The position numbers and the translations under genes were made by a program. Shown here piece after piece: positions 1 through 8,561 of a stretch of 54,682 nt of DNA. A model generated the notes under the pieces. It was not told the origin of the DNA. It worked only from the letters and a program-made list of their open reading frames with translations, and ran no database searches. Each line of letters opens with the position of its first letter. The first letter of the stretch is position 1. Origin of the DNA: Bdellovibrionota bacterium (lineage in GTDB: Bacteria > Bdellovibrionota > UBA1018 > CAUJDS01); the NCBI GenBank assembly GCA_963169695.1, contig CAUJDS010000003.1:1-54682 (forward strand). The letters run 5' to 3'.

Positions 1-338
1 AGAGAAGCCCGCACCCAGTATTTTTCCACGCTGGGTAGGTCGATTTTTTTTCGAGATTCAAATGGTTTAGAATGAAACCGAAGATGAATGGGAGTTCCAA
101 AAAGTTCTGAATTCAACGAGAGCGTCCCGGTCATGCGTCGATATTGCTCAACCATCCCATAGTGTTTCAATTGCGTGAAACGCAGGTCGGACTCTTGCAC
201 CAAATACTCTGCGATATTTGGCAACGCTAAAGGCTCTACCACCCAAAGACGCTCCTGAGTTTTTGCAAAAAAACTTTCCTCCAACAAACTAGACGGAAAT
301 GCGCTGCGAAGGCGCTCTTGAATTTTAATCGATTCCAC
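1..338 (-). CDS. nuoC: NADH-quinone oxidoreductase subunit C-like, cut by the window edge
   Basis: Reading the minus strand from a GTG at 338 gives 112 open codons that run off the left edge. The visible protein has an N-terminal alpha/beta part, then LRFTQLKHYG, a TGTL strand and finally KKIDLPSVEKYW. That matches the place where NuoC (30-kDa subunit, peripheral arm of complex I) has its 'PSV..lWpgA.W.ERE' signature, although the ERE part lies outside the window. The start overlaps the nuoB stop by 14 nt, which suggests coupled translation. Position after nuoB supports the call. A related hydrogenase-type 30-kDa subunit cannot be excluded from this fragment. Confidence 0.7.
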   Translation of the reverse strand, partial: MESIKIQERLRSAFPSSLLEESFFAKTQERLWVVEPLALPNIAEYLVQESDLRFTQLKHYGMVEQYRRMTGTLSLNSELFGTPIHLRFHSKPFESRKKIDLPSVEKYWVRAS

Positions 339-777
339 GAATTTTCTCTTGAAGTGTAATCAAGCCATTCATGATGGCCTCCGGACGAGGAGGGCATCCA
401 GATACATAGACGTCTACTGGCAAAATTTGATCGACTCCCGGCAAAACAGCATAGCCCAATTGTTCATAGGGTCCCCCGCCGCACGCACATGCACCCACTG
501 CCATTACGTAGCGTGGCTCTGACATTTGTTCATAAACTCTACGAATCTCTGGCGCCGCCTTTGAATTGACTGCGCCAAAAATAATGAGCAAGTCGGCCAG
601 ACTTGGGTCCACCTGCATCTGAGCGCCAAGCCGCTCCATATCGTAGCGATTGCCAAACGCATTGAAAACCTCATTGGCACAACAACCCGTGTGCACGGTA
701 GTGATCCAAAGTGAACTGGCTTGTGCCCACTGGGTAGCTCGCTCCAGGGTCGACAATAGAAAGCTTGTCCCCTTCAC
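325..777 (-). CDS. nuoB: NADH-quinone oxidoreductase subunit B-like (NuoB, N2 cluster protein)
   Basis: A 150-aa protein of the NuoB/20-kDa family, which carries the last iron-sulfur cluster (N2) before quinone in complex I. The cluster ligands are visible: the adjacent pair Cys32-Cys33 (HTGCCANE), a cysteine in GACACGGG (97 or 99), and Cys128 in VSGCPPRPEA. RYDMERLG and PVDVYVSGCPPRPEA are family signatures. The start is GTG, and the GTGA overlap with the nuoA stop shows translational coupling. It differs from textbook NuoB in HTGCCANEVFN, where most families read GLACCAIEM. This may mean a divergent complex I or a related membrane-bound complex. Confidence 0.85.
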   Translation of the reverse strand: MKGTSFLLSTLERATQWAQASSLWITTVHTGCCANEVFNAFGNRYDMERLGAQMQVDPSLADLLIIFGAVNSKAAPEIRRVYEQMSEPRYVMAVGACACGGGPYEQLGYAVLPGVDQILPVDVYVSGCPPRPEAIMNGLITLQEKIRGID

Positions 778-1175
778 TTTGAATGCCTCTTTCTATTTCG
801 CAAAGTAAGGTCCCAGGAGAGGTCGCCTTTTCGGGTGGCGTAGAGAAGCCCCAGTCCCAAAAAGCCACAGAAAGAAACAATGGCCACCACTGCCTGCCAC
901 GGCCGACCTTCCAGCGGCTGAGATGCGGCTACCCTCAAGACCGTTACTACAGGTATTAAGAAGAGAGCCTGGACGACCACCAATCCTAAAATATTTATCG
1001 CAAGCGAAAATCTTGAATGAGATCGATCACCGCTATTTTGAGGAGCATGCGTCCAACGATAGCGGTCTCTTCGACGAGAGAGCGTCGTTGCGACGAGTTT
1101 CAAGATACCTGCTAATCCAAGCGCGACGCCCGCGGAAAGGATCAGCAGGGTGTAGGATGCCCAGGTGCTGCCCAA
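774..1175 (-). CDS. nuoA: NuoA-like membrane subunit (complex I chain 3), divergent
   Basis: A 133-aa protein with three hydrophobic segments (about residues 8-30, 57-80 and 93-112), as in NuoA, which helps form the quinone-site loop of complex I. The C-terminal GLLYATRKGDLSWD matches the NuoA ending 'GL.Y.WkkGAL.W'. SRFSLAINILGL occupies the place of the 'RFsv.FYl.A' helix. The usual YECG loop motif and the FDxE acidic pair of helix 2 are not present (WTHAPQNSG and VVVQALF instead). The call therefore rests on topology, the C-terminus and its place before nuoB. The TTG start has an AAGGA about 8 nt upstream. It is transcribed divergently from mfd. Confidence 0.6.
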   Translation of the reverse strand: MGSTWASYTLLILSAGVALGLAGILKLVATTLSRRRDRYRWTHAPQNSGDRSHSRFSLAINILGLVVVQALFLIPVVTVLRVAASQPLEGRPWQAVVAIVSFCGFLGLGLLYATRKGDLSWDLTLRNRKRHSK

Positions 1176-1236
1176 TGAGAAATTTCCTTACTTTTTCAAA
1201 AAAATCCTGTATTTAGGCTACTGAACTTAAAAATCC

Positions 1237-4200
1237 GTGTCAAGCAATAGCCAGAACTACGCCACCATCCGATCTTCAATCCAATCCAAGTTTGAAGATC
1301 CTTTTTATGTTTTGGGAGGAGAAGATTCCTTCCGGGCGTACGTGTTAGCTCGGGCATTGAGCGAGGGGGACTTAGGCCAACCCGTTATTGTTTGCTCCTC
1401 GGGCGATCATGCTCGCACGTTTGCTCAGGATCTCGAGGAATGGCTTCGAATTTTGACCGGGCGTCCCACGCGAATTGCTTTTGTCCCGACGTGGGACCGA
1501 AGTCCCTACTCGGGTCTCCATTTTTCCATCCGAACAAAAAGCGAAAGGGCCAATGCGCTTGCCATGATTCACTCGAATCAATGGGATGCCGTCGTAACCT
1601 ACCCAGGAGGGCTTACCCAAGCGACCCTTCCTCCTGGTCTTTTTCGCAGTCTACGAATATCAGTGCAAGTAGGCCAGACTCAACGGGACTCCCTCCTTCA
1701 GGGTTTTCAAGACGCTGGGTATGCTCGCTCGGACCTCATCGAAGACCCAGGCCAGTTCGGAGTTCGGGGCTCGATCATCGATATTTTTCCTTGTGACGCG
1801 GACCGCCCCTTTCGCCTCGAATTTTTTGGCGATGACCTCGAGCGCATTCGTTCTTTTGATCCGGCTACCCAAAGGACCCTTGCCGAAAGTGACGTCCAGA
1901 GCCTAGAAGTTTACCCATGCTTGGAAGCGCTCCGCAGCTCTGAAACGCTGGAGCACCTCAAACACCAACTCAAAGAGTTCTGTGATGCGAGAGATATTTC
2001 AAAACAAAACAGGGACGTAATCCTTCAAGATTGTGAGCGTGGACTTTTTCCAGATACTTATGACGCCTGGGTGCCCTTCCTTTATTCCGAACAGGCTTCT
2101 CTTCTTGATCATTTGCGCTTTAACAGAAGGGAGAGGCTATCGCTGATTCGCATCGACCAGGTTCAGACAGATCAAGAATGGGAAAAGGAGCTCGAAGGAT
2201 GGAAGAAAGAGTTTGAAGGCCTTTCCAATCATTCCGGGCTGCTGCCACCTCCAGACCTTCTCTATCGATCGAATACCTTCATCGAGTCGCACTCATTGGA
2301 TAGGATAGTTTTTGATCAGGTTGCCTTTCAGGCCAACCCAGGCAAACCACTCTCTGTTATTCATGTTCAAGTGGACTCGCATCCTAAGCTTACTGATCGC
2401 CAGTCCAGATGGGATAGCATTTTTCAATCTGCAGGAACGATCAACACCTACTTGCAATGCTCAACGGAATCACACGTCATCCGCGTCCAGCGACTTTTGT
2501 CCGATCACGGGATTGTCAGTGGAACGACCGCTAATTTCAGTGAAGGTCGCATTGGACTTCGCCAAGGATCCCTTTCTTCAGGGTTTTCCTGGCCGGATGA
2601 AAACCTATCTGTTTTTACTGACGAAGAGCTTTTTGGAGAAAAAATCAGGGTATCGCGCTCTGGAAAAAAAGGCTCCGCAGCTAAAGATTTTCAAGAACTG
2701 GCGGACTTAGCGACTCACGACATTGTCGTTCATCACACCCACGGCATTGGCAAGTATATGGGGTTGGTACGCTTGAAAGTGGATCAAGCGGAGTCTGATT
2801 TTTTATTGCTAGAATATGCCCAGGGCGACAAACTTTATTTACCTGTTTATCGATTAGACCAAATTCATAAGTACCATGGGGCTAATTCTGAAGCGACGCT
2901 CGACAAATTAGGTAGCAACCGTTTCGACAAGGCCAAGGACAAAGCGAGAGAGTCCGTAAGGAAACTCGCGGTGGATTTGGTCGAGCTCTATGCCCAACGA
3001 TCACTCAAAAATGGAGAAGCATTTTCGCTCGATGACGCTAGCCTCGAGGAGATGGAATCAGCGTTTCATTTTGACGAAACACCCGATCAAGCCAAAGCTA
3101 TCCAAGCCACTTTTGAAGACCTTGCTAGTGGAAAAATCATGGACCGCTTGGTATGCGGTGACGTTGGATTTGGAAAAACGGAAGTCGCAATGCGTGCGGC
3201 CTTTTTGTCCGCCCTTCATCAGCGTCAAGTGGCGGTACTCGTGCCAACTACGCTTTTGGCAATCCAACATGAAGCATCCTTTCGGCAAAGGCTCGAACCC
3301 TTTGGCGCTAAAGTTCGTTCACTTTCTCGAATCCAATCACCCAAAGAGCAAAAAGAAATTCTGGAGCTGCTTAAAAATGGTCAGATCGATATTCTGATCG
3401 GTACTCATCGACTGCTTGGCAGAGAAGTGAAGTTCAAAAACCTCGGTCTCATCATCGTAGATGAAGAACACCGTTTTGGCGTGGACCACAAAGAGAAATT
3501 AAAGGCGTTAAAAATAAGTACCCATGTTCTGACCCTGACCGCTACGCCCATTCCAAGAACCCTTCATATGGCCCTGTCGGGATTGCGAGACATTAGTCTT
3601 ATTACGACGCCGCCCATCGAGCGGCTTCCCGTAAAAACTTACGTTGCAAGATTTGATGAGACTACTATTCGAGATGCAATCGAATTTGAGCTGAATCGTG
3701 GTGGACAAGTTTTCTTTATGCACAATCGCGTCCAGACCATTCACAAAATTGAAGAATTGGTGAATAAATTGGTGCCGCGAGCAAGGGTAGGGGTCGTGCA
3801 TGGACAAATGTCGGAAGCTGATTTGGAAAAAGGAATGCTCGACTTCTATGAGAAGCGCACTCATGTCTTAGTTTGCACTTCTATCATTGAATCTGGATTG
3901 GATATTCCCAATGCCAATACGATCTTGATTGATCAAGCCAACACACTTGGGCTCGCCCAACTGTATCAATTGCGCGGCAGAGTGGGTAGGTCTGGGGTGC
4001 GTGCTCACGCCTACCTCCTAGTGGCTTCCACCGATCGGATGACCAAAGATGCTCAGAAGCGCCTCGAAGTCATTCAACGATTTGTAGAGTTGGGAAGTGG
4101 ATTTCAGATTGCTTCGCATGACTTGGAGATTAGGGGAGGCGGGGACCTTTTGGGCGCGGATCAGTCCGGTCATATTGGGGCCATTGGCTTTGATCTCTAC

Positions 4201-4710
4201 TTGGAGCTTCTTGAGGAAGCAGTTCAAGAGATTCGTACAGGAAAGAGAAAGCCTGCCGAGTCGCTTCGTGAACCTGAAATCAAAGTTCCTTATCCTTCCT
4301 TTTTCTCAGAAGATTATATTCCAGACGTCCAGCAGCGACTCAGCACCTATCGCCGATTGTCTGGCCTTCAGACCCAAGAGGAATTGCATAGCCTTGAAGA
4401 GGAACTCGGTGATCGCTACGGAAAGCTTCCACCCGAAGCAATGAATCTGTTTTGGGTTATTCGACTGAAACTGCTTCTCCTCAACTTGGGCGTGGAAGGC
4501 ATGACCCTAGGCAAAGAACGCTGGTCGATCCAAATTGGCAATCAACACCGACTAAATGTAGTGGCGCTCACGGACTGGATAAGGCGCAATGCCCGCATTG
4601 CTCAAGTCACCCAGGACCAAAGGCTGATTCTATTTCGACCGCACGACAGCTTGCCAGCTGCGGTGCTCTACCTAGAAGAAACGCTACGCCCCTTTGCGCT
4701 GGCGAAATAA
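1237..4710 (+). CDS. mfd: Transcription-repair coupling factor Mfd
   Basis: An 1157-aa protein, the family's normal length (E. coli 1148). Mfd removes RNA polymerase stalled at lesions and recruits UvrA. The order is an N-terminal UvrB-like domain (about 1-450), an RNAP-interaction domain beginning near VVHHTHGIGKY, a superfamily 2 helicase motor, and a C-terminal D7 region. In the motor, Walker A is GDVGFGKT at 641-648, the Walker B box is DEEH at 742-745, and TATPIPRTLHMAL and QLRGRVGRSG are the translocase motifs. The start is GTG, the first start codon after an in-frame stop; no clear Shine-Dalgarno sequence is seen. It heads a tight plus-strand cluster that ends with uvrA. Confidence 0.97.
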   Translation: MSSNSQNYATIRSSIQSKFEDPFYVLGGEDSFRAYVLARALSEGDLGQPVIVCSSGDHARTFAQDLEEWLRILTGRPTRIAFVPTWDRSPYSGLHFSIRTKSERANALAMIHSNQWDAVVTYPGGLTQATLPPGLFRSLRISVQVGQTQRDSLLQGFQDAGYARSDLIEDPGQFGVRGSIIDIFPCDADRPFRLEFFGDDLERIRSFDPATQRTLAESDVQSLEVYPCLEALRSSETLEHLKHQLKEFCDARDISKQNRDVILQDCERGLFPDTYDAWVPFLYSEQASLLDHLRFNRRERLSLIRIDQVQTDQEWEKELEGWKKEFEGLSNHSGLLPPPDLLYRSNTFIESHSLDRIVFDQVAFQANPGKPLSVIHVQVDSHPKLTDRQSRWDSIFQSAGTINTYLQCSTESHVIRVQRLLSDHGIVSGTTANFSEGRIGLRQGSLSSGFSWPDENLSVFTDEELFGEKIRVSRSGKKGSAAKDFQELADLATHDIVVHHTHGIGKYMGLVRLKVDQAESDFLLLEYAQGDKLYLPVYRLDQIHKYHGANSEATLDKLGSNRFDKAKDKARESVRKLAVDLVELYAQRSLKNGEAFSLDDASLEEMESAFHFDETPDQAKAIQATFEDLASGKIMDRLVCGDVGFGKTEVAMRAAFLSALHQRQVAVLVPTTLLAIQHEASFRQRLEPFGAKVRSLSRIQSPKEQKEILELLKNGQIDILIGTHRLLGREVKFKNLGLIIVDEEHRFGVDHKEKLKALKISTHVLTLTATPIPRTLHMALSGLRDISLITTPPIERLPVKTYVARFDETTIRDAIEFELNRGGQVFFMHNRVQTIHKIEELVNKLVPRARVGVVHGQMSEADLEKGMLDFYEKRTHVLVCTSIIESGLDIPNANTILIDQANTLGLAQLYQLRGRVGRSGVRAHAYLLVASTDRMTKDAQKRLEVIQRFVELGSGFQIASHDLEIRGGGDLLGADQSGHIGAIGFDLYLELLEEAVQEIRTGKRKPAESLREPEIKVPYPSFFSEDYIPDVQQRLSTYRRLSGLQTQEELHSLEEELGDRYGKLPPEAMNLFWVIRLKLLLLNLGVEGMTLGKERWSIQIGNQHRLNVVALTDWIRRNARIAQVTQDQRLILFRPHDSLPAAVLYLEETLRPFALAK

Positions 4711-4729
4711 CCAGTTAGAATCTCTAAGA

Positions 4730-5185
4730 ATGAGTCACTCATTGCGCCTCGGCGTTCAACTCGGATTGCTACTTGCCTTGCTCGGTTTGGCCTGGGGATG
4801 TCAGTCCAAGATGCCTCCAGCTTTTACCAAAGACGAAGTCGCCCGTGTTGAGGGGGAGTCCTTTTCTCTCAGCGACTACATCCAACTTAGAAGAGTACTG
4901 AAGACCAGTGACCGAGCATTGCTCTTAGAGGTTGGCACTACTTCACTCGCCATTGCTAAGGTCTTTTCTCCCGTAAAGCCGAAGACCAAAGTGGACTGGG
5001 TTAATTTGGTACTCCAAAGCAAGGCTTGGCGAGGGTCTGACGCCGCTTCGGCCAGGGCCAAAGCTGACCTTCAGGCGCTCGGCATGAATCCTCAGAGTTC
5101 AGCAGAGGATCTCCATCGAGTTTTCCAAAAAGCAGCCGAAAATATAACCATTTCCGTCAACCATCGTTTGCTTGATCAGCTTTGA
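4730..5185 (+). CDS. Small predicted lipoprotein, function unknown
   Basis: A 151-aa protein from ATG 4730. An earlier in-frame ATG at 4694 lies inside mfd and would spoil the signal peptide. The N-terminus has a basic start, a hydrophobic core and a lipobox-like AWGC, so a lipidated cysteine near residue 24 is predicted. The mature part contains a short FTKDEVARVEGESFSLSDY segment that resembles the N-terminal hook of SurA/PpiC-type foldases, followed by helices. It has no parvulin domain. It starts 19 nt after mfd and ends 24 nt before the SurA-like gene, so a helper role in outer-membrane protein folding is possible. That is inference from context only. Confidence 0.7.
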   Translation: MSHSLRLGVQLGLLLALLGLAWGCQSKMPPAFTKDEVARVEGESFSLSDYIQLRRVLKTSDRALLLEVGTTSLAIAKVFSPVKPKTKVDWVNLVLQSKAWRGSDAASARAKADLQALGMNPQSSAEDLHRVFQKAAENITISVNHRLLDQL

Positions 5186-5209
5186 CTAGATGTGAGAAAC
5201 CTACCTCAA

Positions 5210-6157
5210 ATGAAACTTCGCAATTTGGCAGTCTTAGTTTGGCCAGTTTTGGCTTGGTCTCCTACTTCTTTTGCAGGCATGGTCTTAGATCGCGTTGAAG
5301 CGACGGTAAATTCAGAACTCGTACTTCTCTCCGATGTCGTAGACGCTAGAAGGACCCTTGAACTGAGAAAGCAATTGGACCCACTGTTCAGCGGCACCTC
5401 TTTGGCCACCAAAGGCAAGAGCGCTCAAGACGATGAGATGGTCTCTCTCTTAGTCGGCGAAAGACTGATCGCTCAGAAATTTCCGACCAAGGACGATGAA
5501 GTAGAATCAGAAATTCAATCCATCCAGGCCGCCAATCACATTGACCGTTCCATGCTCAAGCAAGCCTTGACCGGTCAGGGGTTTCAGTTTTCGGATTATT
5601 TTGAACTCACCCGACTCCTGGTTTCAAAGAAGTCGCTCATACGAGAAGAAATTCAGCCAAAAGTTTTTATCTCAGACTCCGACATCAAAAATTATTTTTA
5701 CAACCATCATCAGGAATCAAATCGAGCAGGATTTGAGTACCGAGTGCAAATGATGACCTTTGCAAGCAAGGCGGATTCTGAACACGCCAGGGAATTTGTT
5801 CAAGCTGGAAATGACTTTGAAGAAACCGCCAAGAAGATGAGCGAACAAGGATCTGACGTTGACCTGGGTTATCTCACTGAAAAGGAAATGGCCCCTGTTA
5901 TTAAGGGAGTTATTCGAAAGATGAAAGTGGGAGAAATGAGTAACCCTTTGCAAGCGGGTCCTCAGACTTTTATCGTAGTCAAACTTTTGGATATTCGGTC
6001 CGGAAAAGAAAATGAACTGAAGCGACTCAAAAACGACATTCAAATCAAACTTGCTTCTGAGGAATATTCCAAACAATTGGAAGTTTGGTTTGCTCAAAGC
6101 AAACAGAATGCATACATCCACATCGCTGGAGAGCCGTCGTTCCTGACATCGAAATGA
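5210..6157 (+). CDS. SurA-like periplasmic peptidyl-prolyl isomerase/chaperone
   Basis: A 315-aa protein from ATG 5210; GTG 5192 in the same frame would add six residues. A signal peptide ends near SFAG. The N-terminal part (about 22-165) is the helical chaperone domain typical of SurA (VLDRVEATVNSELVLLSDV, then LLVGERLIAQ). The second part (about 175-265) is one parvulin-type PPIase domain: YRVQMMTFAS, FEETAKKMSEQ, DLGYLTEKEM, PLQAGPQTFIVVKLLD. E. coli SurA has two parvulin domains; only one is seen here. The stop overlaps pdxA by 4 nt (ATGA). The surA-pdxA pairing is also found in enterobacteria. Confidence 0.85.
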   Translation: MKLRNLAVLVWPVLAWSPTSFAGMVLDRVEATVNSELVLLSDVVDARRTLELRKQLDPLFSGTSLATKGKSAQDDEMVSLLVGERLIAQKFPTKDDEVESEIQSIQAANHIDRSMLKQALTGQGFQFSDYFELTRLLVSKKSLIREEIQPKVFISDSDIKNYFYNHHQESNRAGFEYRVQMMTFASKADSEHAREFVQAGNDFEETAKKMSEQGSDVDLGYLTEKEMAPVIKGVIRKMKVGEMSNPLQAGPQTFIVVKLLDIRSGKENELKRLKNDIQIKLASEEYSKQLEVWFAQSKQNAYIHIAGEPSFLTSK

Positions 6158-7146
6158 GAAAGAAGAAACCTTGCATCATTCTGACTCCGGGGGATCCCGA
6201 AGGCTTGGGCCCGGAACTCTTAGTGAAGGCTTTTCGGAAGGGAGGGTTTCCGAAAGAAGCCCGGTACCTCATTGTCGGAGCACTAGAACCGTTTCGGCGC
6301 CTGCGTTTCTCCGTTCCATTGAGCGAAGAGCACGGATTTTTTTCACTTCCGATTCAGGGAATTCCCGCCCCTTTGCCCAAGGCGGACGACCCATTGCACC
6401 CAGGGGGGTTTCAGTCAGGATGGGCAATTGAGAAATCCGTAAAGCTGCTGATGGACGGAAGAGCCGATGCCTTGGTCACAGGACCCATTCACAAAAAGCA
6501 CCTCAACCTTGGCGGATTTCCGTTTCCGGGTCATACCGACTTTTTGGGTCACCTCTCAGGCGCCCCTCAAGTCACCATGATGATGGCGAATGATGCCCTC
6601 AAGGTCACCCTCGTCAACGCACACACCTCCATCGCTAATGCTTCTTCGTCCCTCACTCAAGAGCGCATCCAAAAGGCCATTCATCATACGGTGGATTACT
6701 TGAAACGCTGGTGGAATTTGCCTCATCCCAGAGTAGCCGTCCTGGGCTTAAACCCACATGCTGGCGAGGAAGGCCTGCTCGGAGATGAAGAAGAGAAAAT
6801 GATCGTACCGGCTATTCTGGCTTCTACTCGATTGTGGGGCCGTACAGCAACTATTTCGGGCCCCTTTCCTGCAGACACTTTTTTTGCCCTAGAAAATCTC
6901 AAACCCAAAAAGCTCCGAGTGGATGCCGTAGTTTGCATGTATCACGATCAGGGGCTGATACCCGTCAAGCTGCTTGATTTTTTTGGTACCGTACAAATTT
7001 CTTTGGGACTTCCCTTTATAAGGACATCGGTTGATCATGGCGTAGGTTTTGATATTGTCGGGACCGGCAAAGCAAATCCGACAAGCTTTATCCGAGCTGT
7101 TAAGTTAGCTCATAAGATCATTCAGCTATCCGGAGAGGACAAATAA
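6154..7146 (+). CDS. pdxA: 4-hydroxythreonine-4-phosphate dehydrogenase PdxA
   Basis: A 330-aa protein, the family's normal size, catalysing an NAD-dependent oxidation in the DXP-dependent pyridoxal-phosphate pathway. Signatures in order are TPGDPEGLGPE at the N-terminus, TGPIHKKHL, GHTDFLG, NPHAGEEGLLGDEE, GPFPADTFF, MYHDQGLIPVK and DHGVGFDIVGTGKANP. The metal-binding histidines lie in GHTDFLG, the MYHDQ segment and SVDHGVGFD. ATG 6154 is chosen because it gives the canonical length and the ATGA overlap; the frame is open further upstream inside the SurA-like gene. Two nucleotides separate it from the next gene. Confidence 0.95.
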   Translation: MRKKKPCIILTPGDPEGLGPELLVKAFRKGGFPKEARYLIVGALEPFRRLRFSVPLSEEHGFFSLPIQGIPAPLPKADDPLHPGGFQSGWAIEKSVKLLMDGRADALVTGPIHKKHLNLGGFPFPGHTDFLGHLSGAPQVTMMMANDALKVTLVNAHTSIANASSSLTQERIQKAIHHTVDYLKRWWNLPHPRVAVLGLNPHAGEEGLLGDEEEKMIVPAILASTRLWGRTATISGPFPADTFFALENLKPKKLRVDAVVCMYHDQGLIPVKLLDFFGTVQISLGLPFIRTSVDHGVGFDIVGTGKANPTSFIRAVKLAHKIIQLSGEDK

Positions 7147-7148
7147 CC

Positions 7149-8561
7149 ATGCAGTGGAATCCAAGTATTTTTCGTGAGTACGATATCCGAGGTGTTGCAG
7201 ATAGAGATTTATCAGCGGAATTTGCGCGGCATCTGGGTTGGGCATTTGGAAAGAAGGCCGTAGAGAAGATAGGAATTCCACATCCTAAGTTATCCGTGGG
7301 CCAGGACTGCAGATCTTCTAGCCCTCAATTTGCCGAACATCTCATTTCGGGATTGCGAGAGGCCGGCATTGAAGTGACTCGATTGGGAGTTTGTCCTACC
7401 CCTACGACTTATTTTAGCGTCTACGAACTTGGCATGGATGGCGCCATTATGGTGACTGGATCGCATAATCCTGCTGAGTACAATGGTTTCAAAATGGTTT
7501 TGGGCGGAGAGAGCTTTTATGGGGAAGCGATCCAATCCCTGCGTATACAAATGGGCTCTATGCAGCGGCCAAAAACGGATCGCCTCGGTACCCTTCAAGA
7601 AAATTCCATTATTCCTGCCTATATCGAAAAAATTTGTTCTCAGTTTTCATTGAAAAGAAAATTGCGCGTGGTGGTAGACGCCGGTAATGGCACTGCGGGC
7701 AACGTTGCTCCAGACCTCTACAAGAAGCTCGGAATGGAAGTCATTCCTATGTTTTGTGAATTGGATGGCTCCTTTCCAAACCATCACCCAGATCCTACCG
7801 TTGTTGAAAACCTTGCAGCCATGATTGAAGAAGTGAAGCGCTCCAAGGCTGATGTCGGCTTAGCATTTGACGGGGACTCTGATCGAATCGGAGTAGTAGA
7901 CGGCAAGGGAAATGTGCTTTTTGGTGATGAATTGATGATTGTGCTTTCGCGCGCAGTTCTTAAGAGCCTTCCAGGTGCCACGATTCTATCAGAAGTTAAA
8001 TCGAGCAATCGCCTCTATCGAGATATTGAAGCCAAAGGCGGACGGCCCATCATGTGGAAAACGGGCCACTCACTCATCAAGACCAAAATGAAAGAAGAGA
8101 AAGCTGCACTCGCGGGTGAGATGTCCGGGCATATTTTCTTTGCTGATCGCTATTATGGATTTGATGATGCTCTCTATGCTGGAGCGCGACTCCTTGAAAT
8201 CCTGTCAGAAACGGGACAAAGCCTCCATGAATTGACCTCGGACATTCCAAAGGTGGAAGTAACTCCCGAGATCAGGATCGATTGCCGAGAGGAGCTCAAG
8301 TTTGATCTCGTCAAGAGGACGGCTGAAAAGCTACAACGATTTGCTGATAAATCCGGTGAGTGCAAAGTCATAACCTTAGATGGTATTCGACTAGAATTTG
8401 AAAAAGGTTGGGGATTACTTCGAGCATCCAATACACAACCTGTTTTGGTCCTTCGCTTTGAAGGACAGTCAAAGGATGATTTGGAAAATGTCCGCCAGAT
8501 TTTCCTTACGGAATTAGAATCGGCGGCTCAGGAGCTTCATCATGAGCCTCTCTTCCCATAA
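7149..8561 (+). CDS. Phosphomannomutase/phosphoglucomutase (AlgC/ManB type)
   Basis: A 470-aa alpha-D-phosphohexomutase that interconverts the 1- and 6-phosphates of glucose or mannose, feeding LPS and exopolysaccharide sugar nucleotides. FREYDIRGVAD opens the protein. The phosphoserine loop is VTGSHNPAEYNG with catalytic Ser105. The Mg2+ loop is DGDSDR at 241-246. The sugar-binding GEMSGHIFF loop and a C-terminal phosphate-binding RASNTQPVLVLRFEG follow. This pattern fits bifunctional PMM/PGM enzymes; substrate preference cannot be read from sequence. It begins 2 nt after pdxA and overlaps uvrA by 20 nt. Confidence 0.93.
   Translation: MQWNPSIFREYDIRGVADRDLSAEFARHLGWAFGKKAVEKIGIPHPKLSVGQDCRSSSPQFAEHLISGLREAGIEVTRLGVCPTPTTYFSVYELGMDGAIMVTGSHNPAEYNGFKMVLGGESFYGEAIQSLRIQMGSMQRPKTDRLGTLQENSIIPAYIEKICSQFSLKRKLRVVVDAGNGTAGNVAPDLYKKLGMEVIPMFCELDGSFPNHHPDPTVVENLAAMIEEVKRSKADVGLAFDGDSDRIGVVDGKGNVLFGDELMIVLSRAVLKSLPGATILSEVKSSNRLYRDIEAKGGRPIMWKTGHSLIKTKMKEEKAALAGEMSGHIFFADRYYGFDDALYAGARLLEILSETGQSLHELTSDIPKVEVTPEIRIDCREELKFDLVKRTAEKLQRFADKSGECKVITLDGIRLEFEKGWGLLRASNTQPVLVLRFEGQSKDDLENVRQIFLTELESAAQELHHEPLFP

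Noticed and set aside
774-1175. nuoA as a pseudogene
   Set aside because: The frame is intact, coupled to nuoB and keeps the membrane topology; divergence is more likely than decay.
4729-4743. 15-nt inverted repeat (AATGAGT-C-ACTCATT) around the lipoprotein start
   Set aside because: Too short, lacks a T tract and spans the start codon; probably chance, though it could affect initiation.
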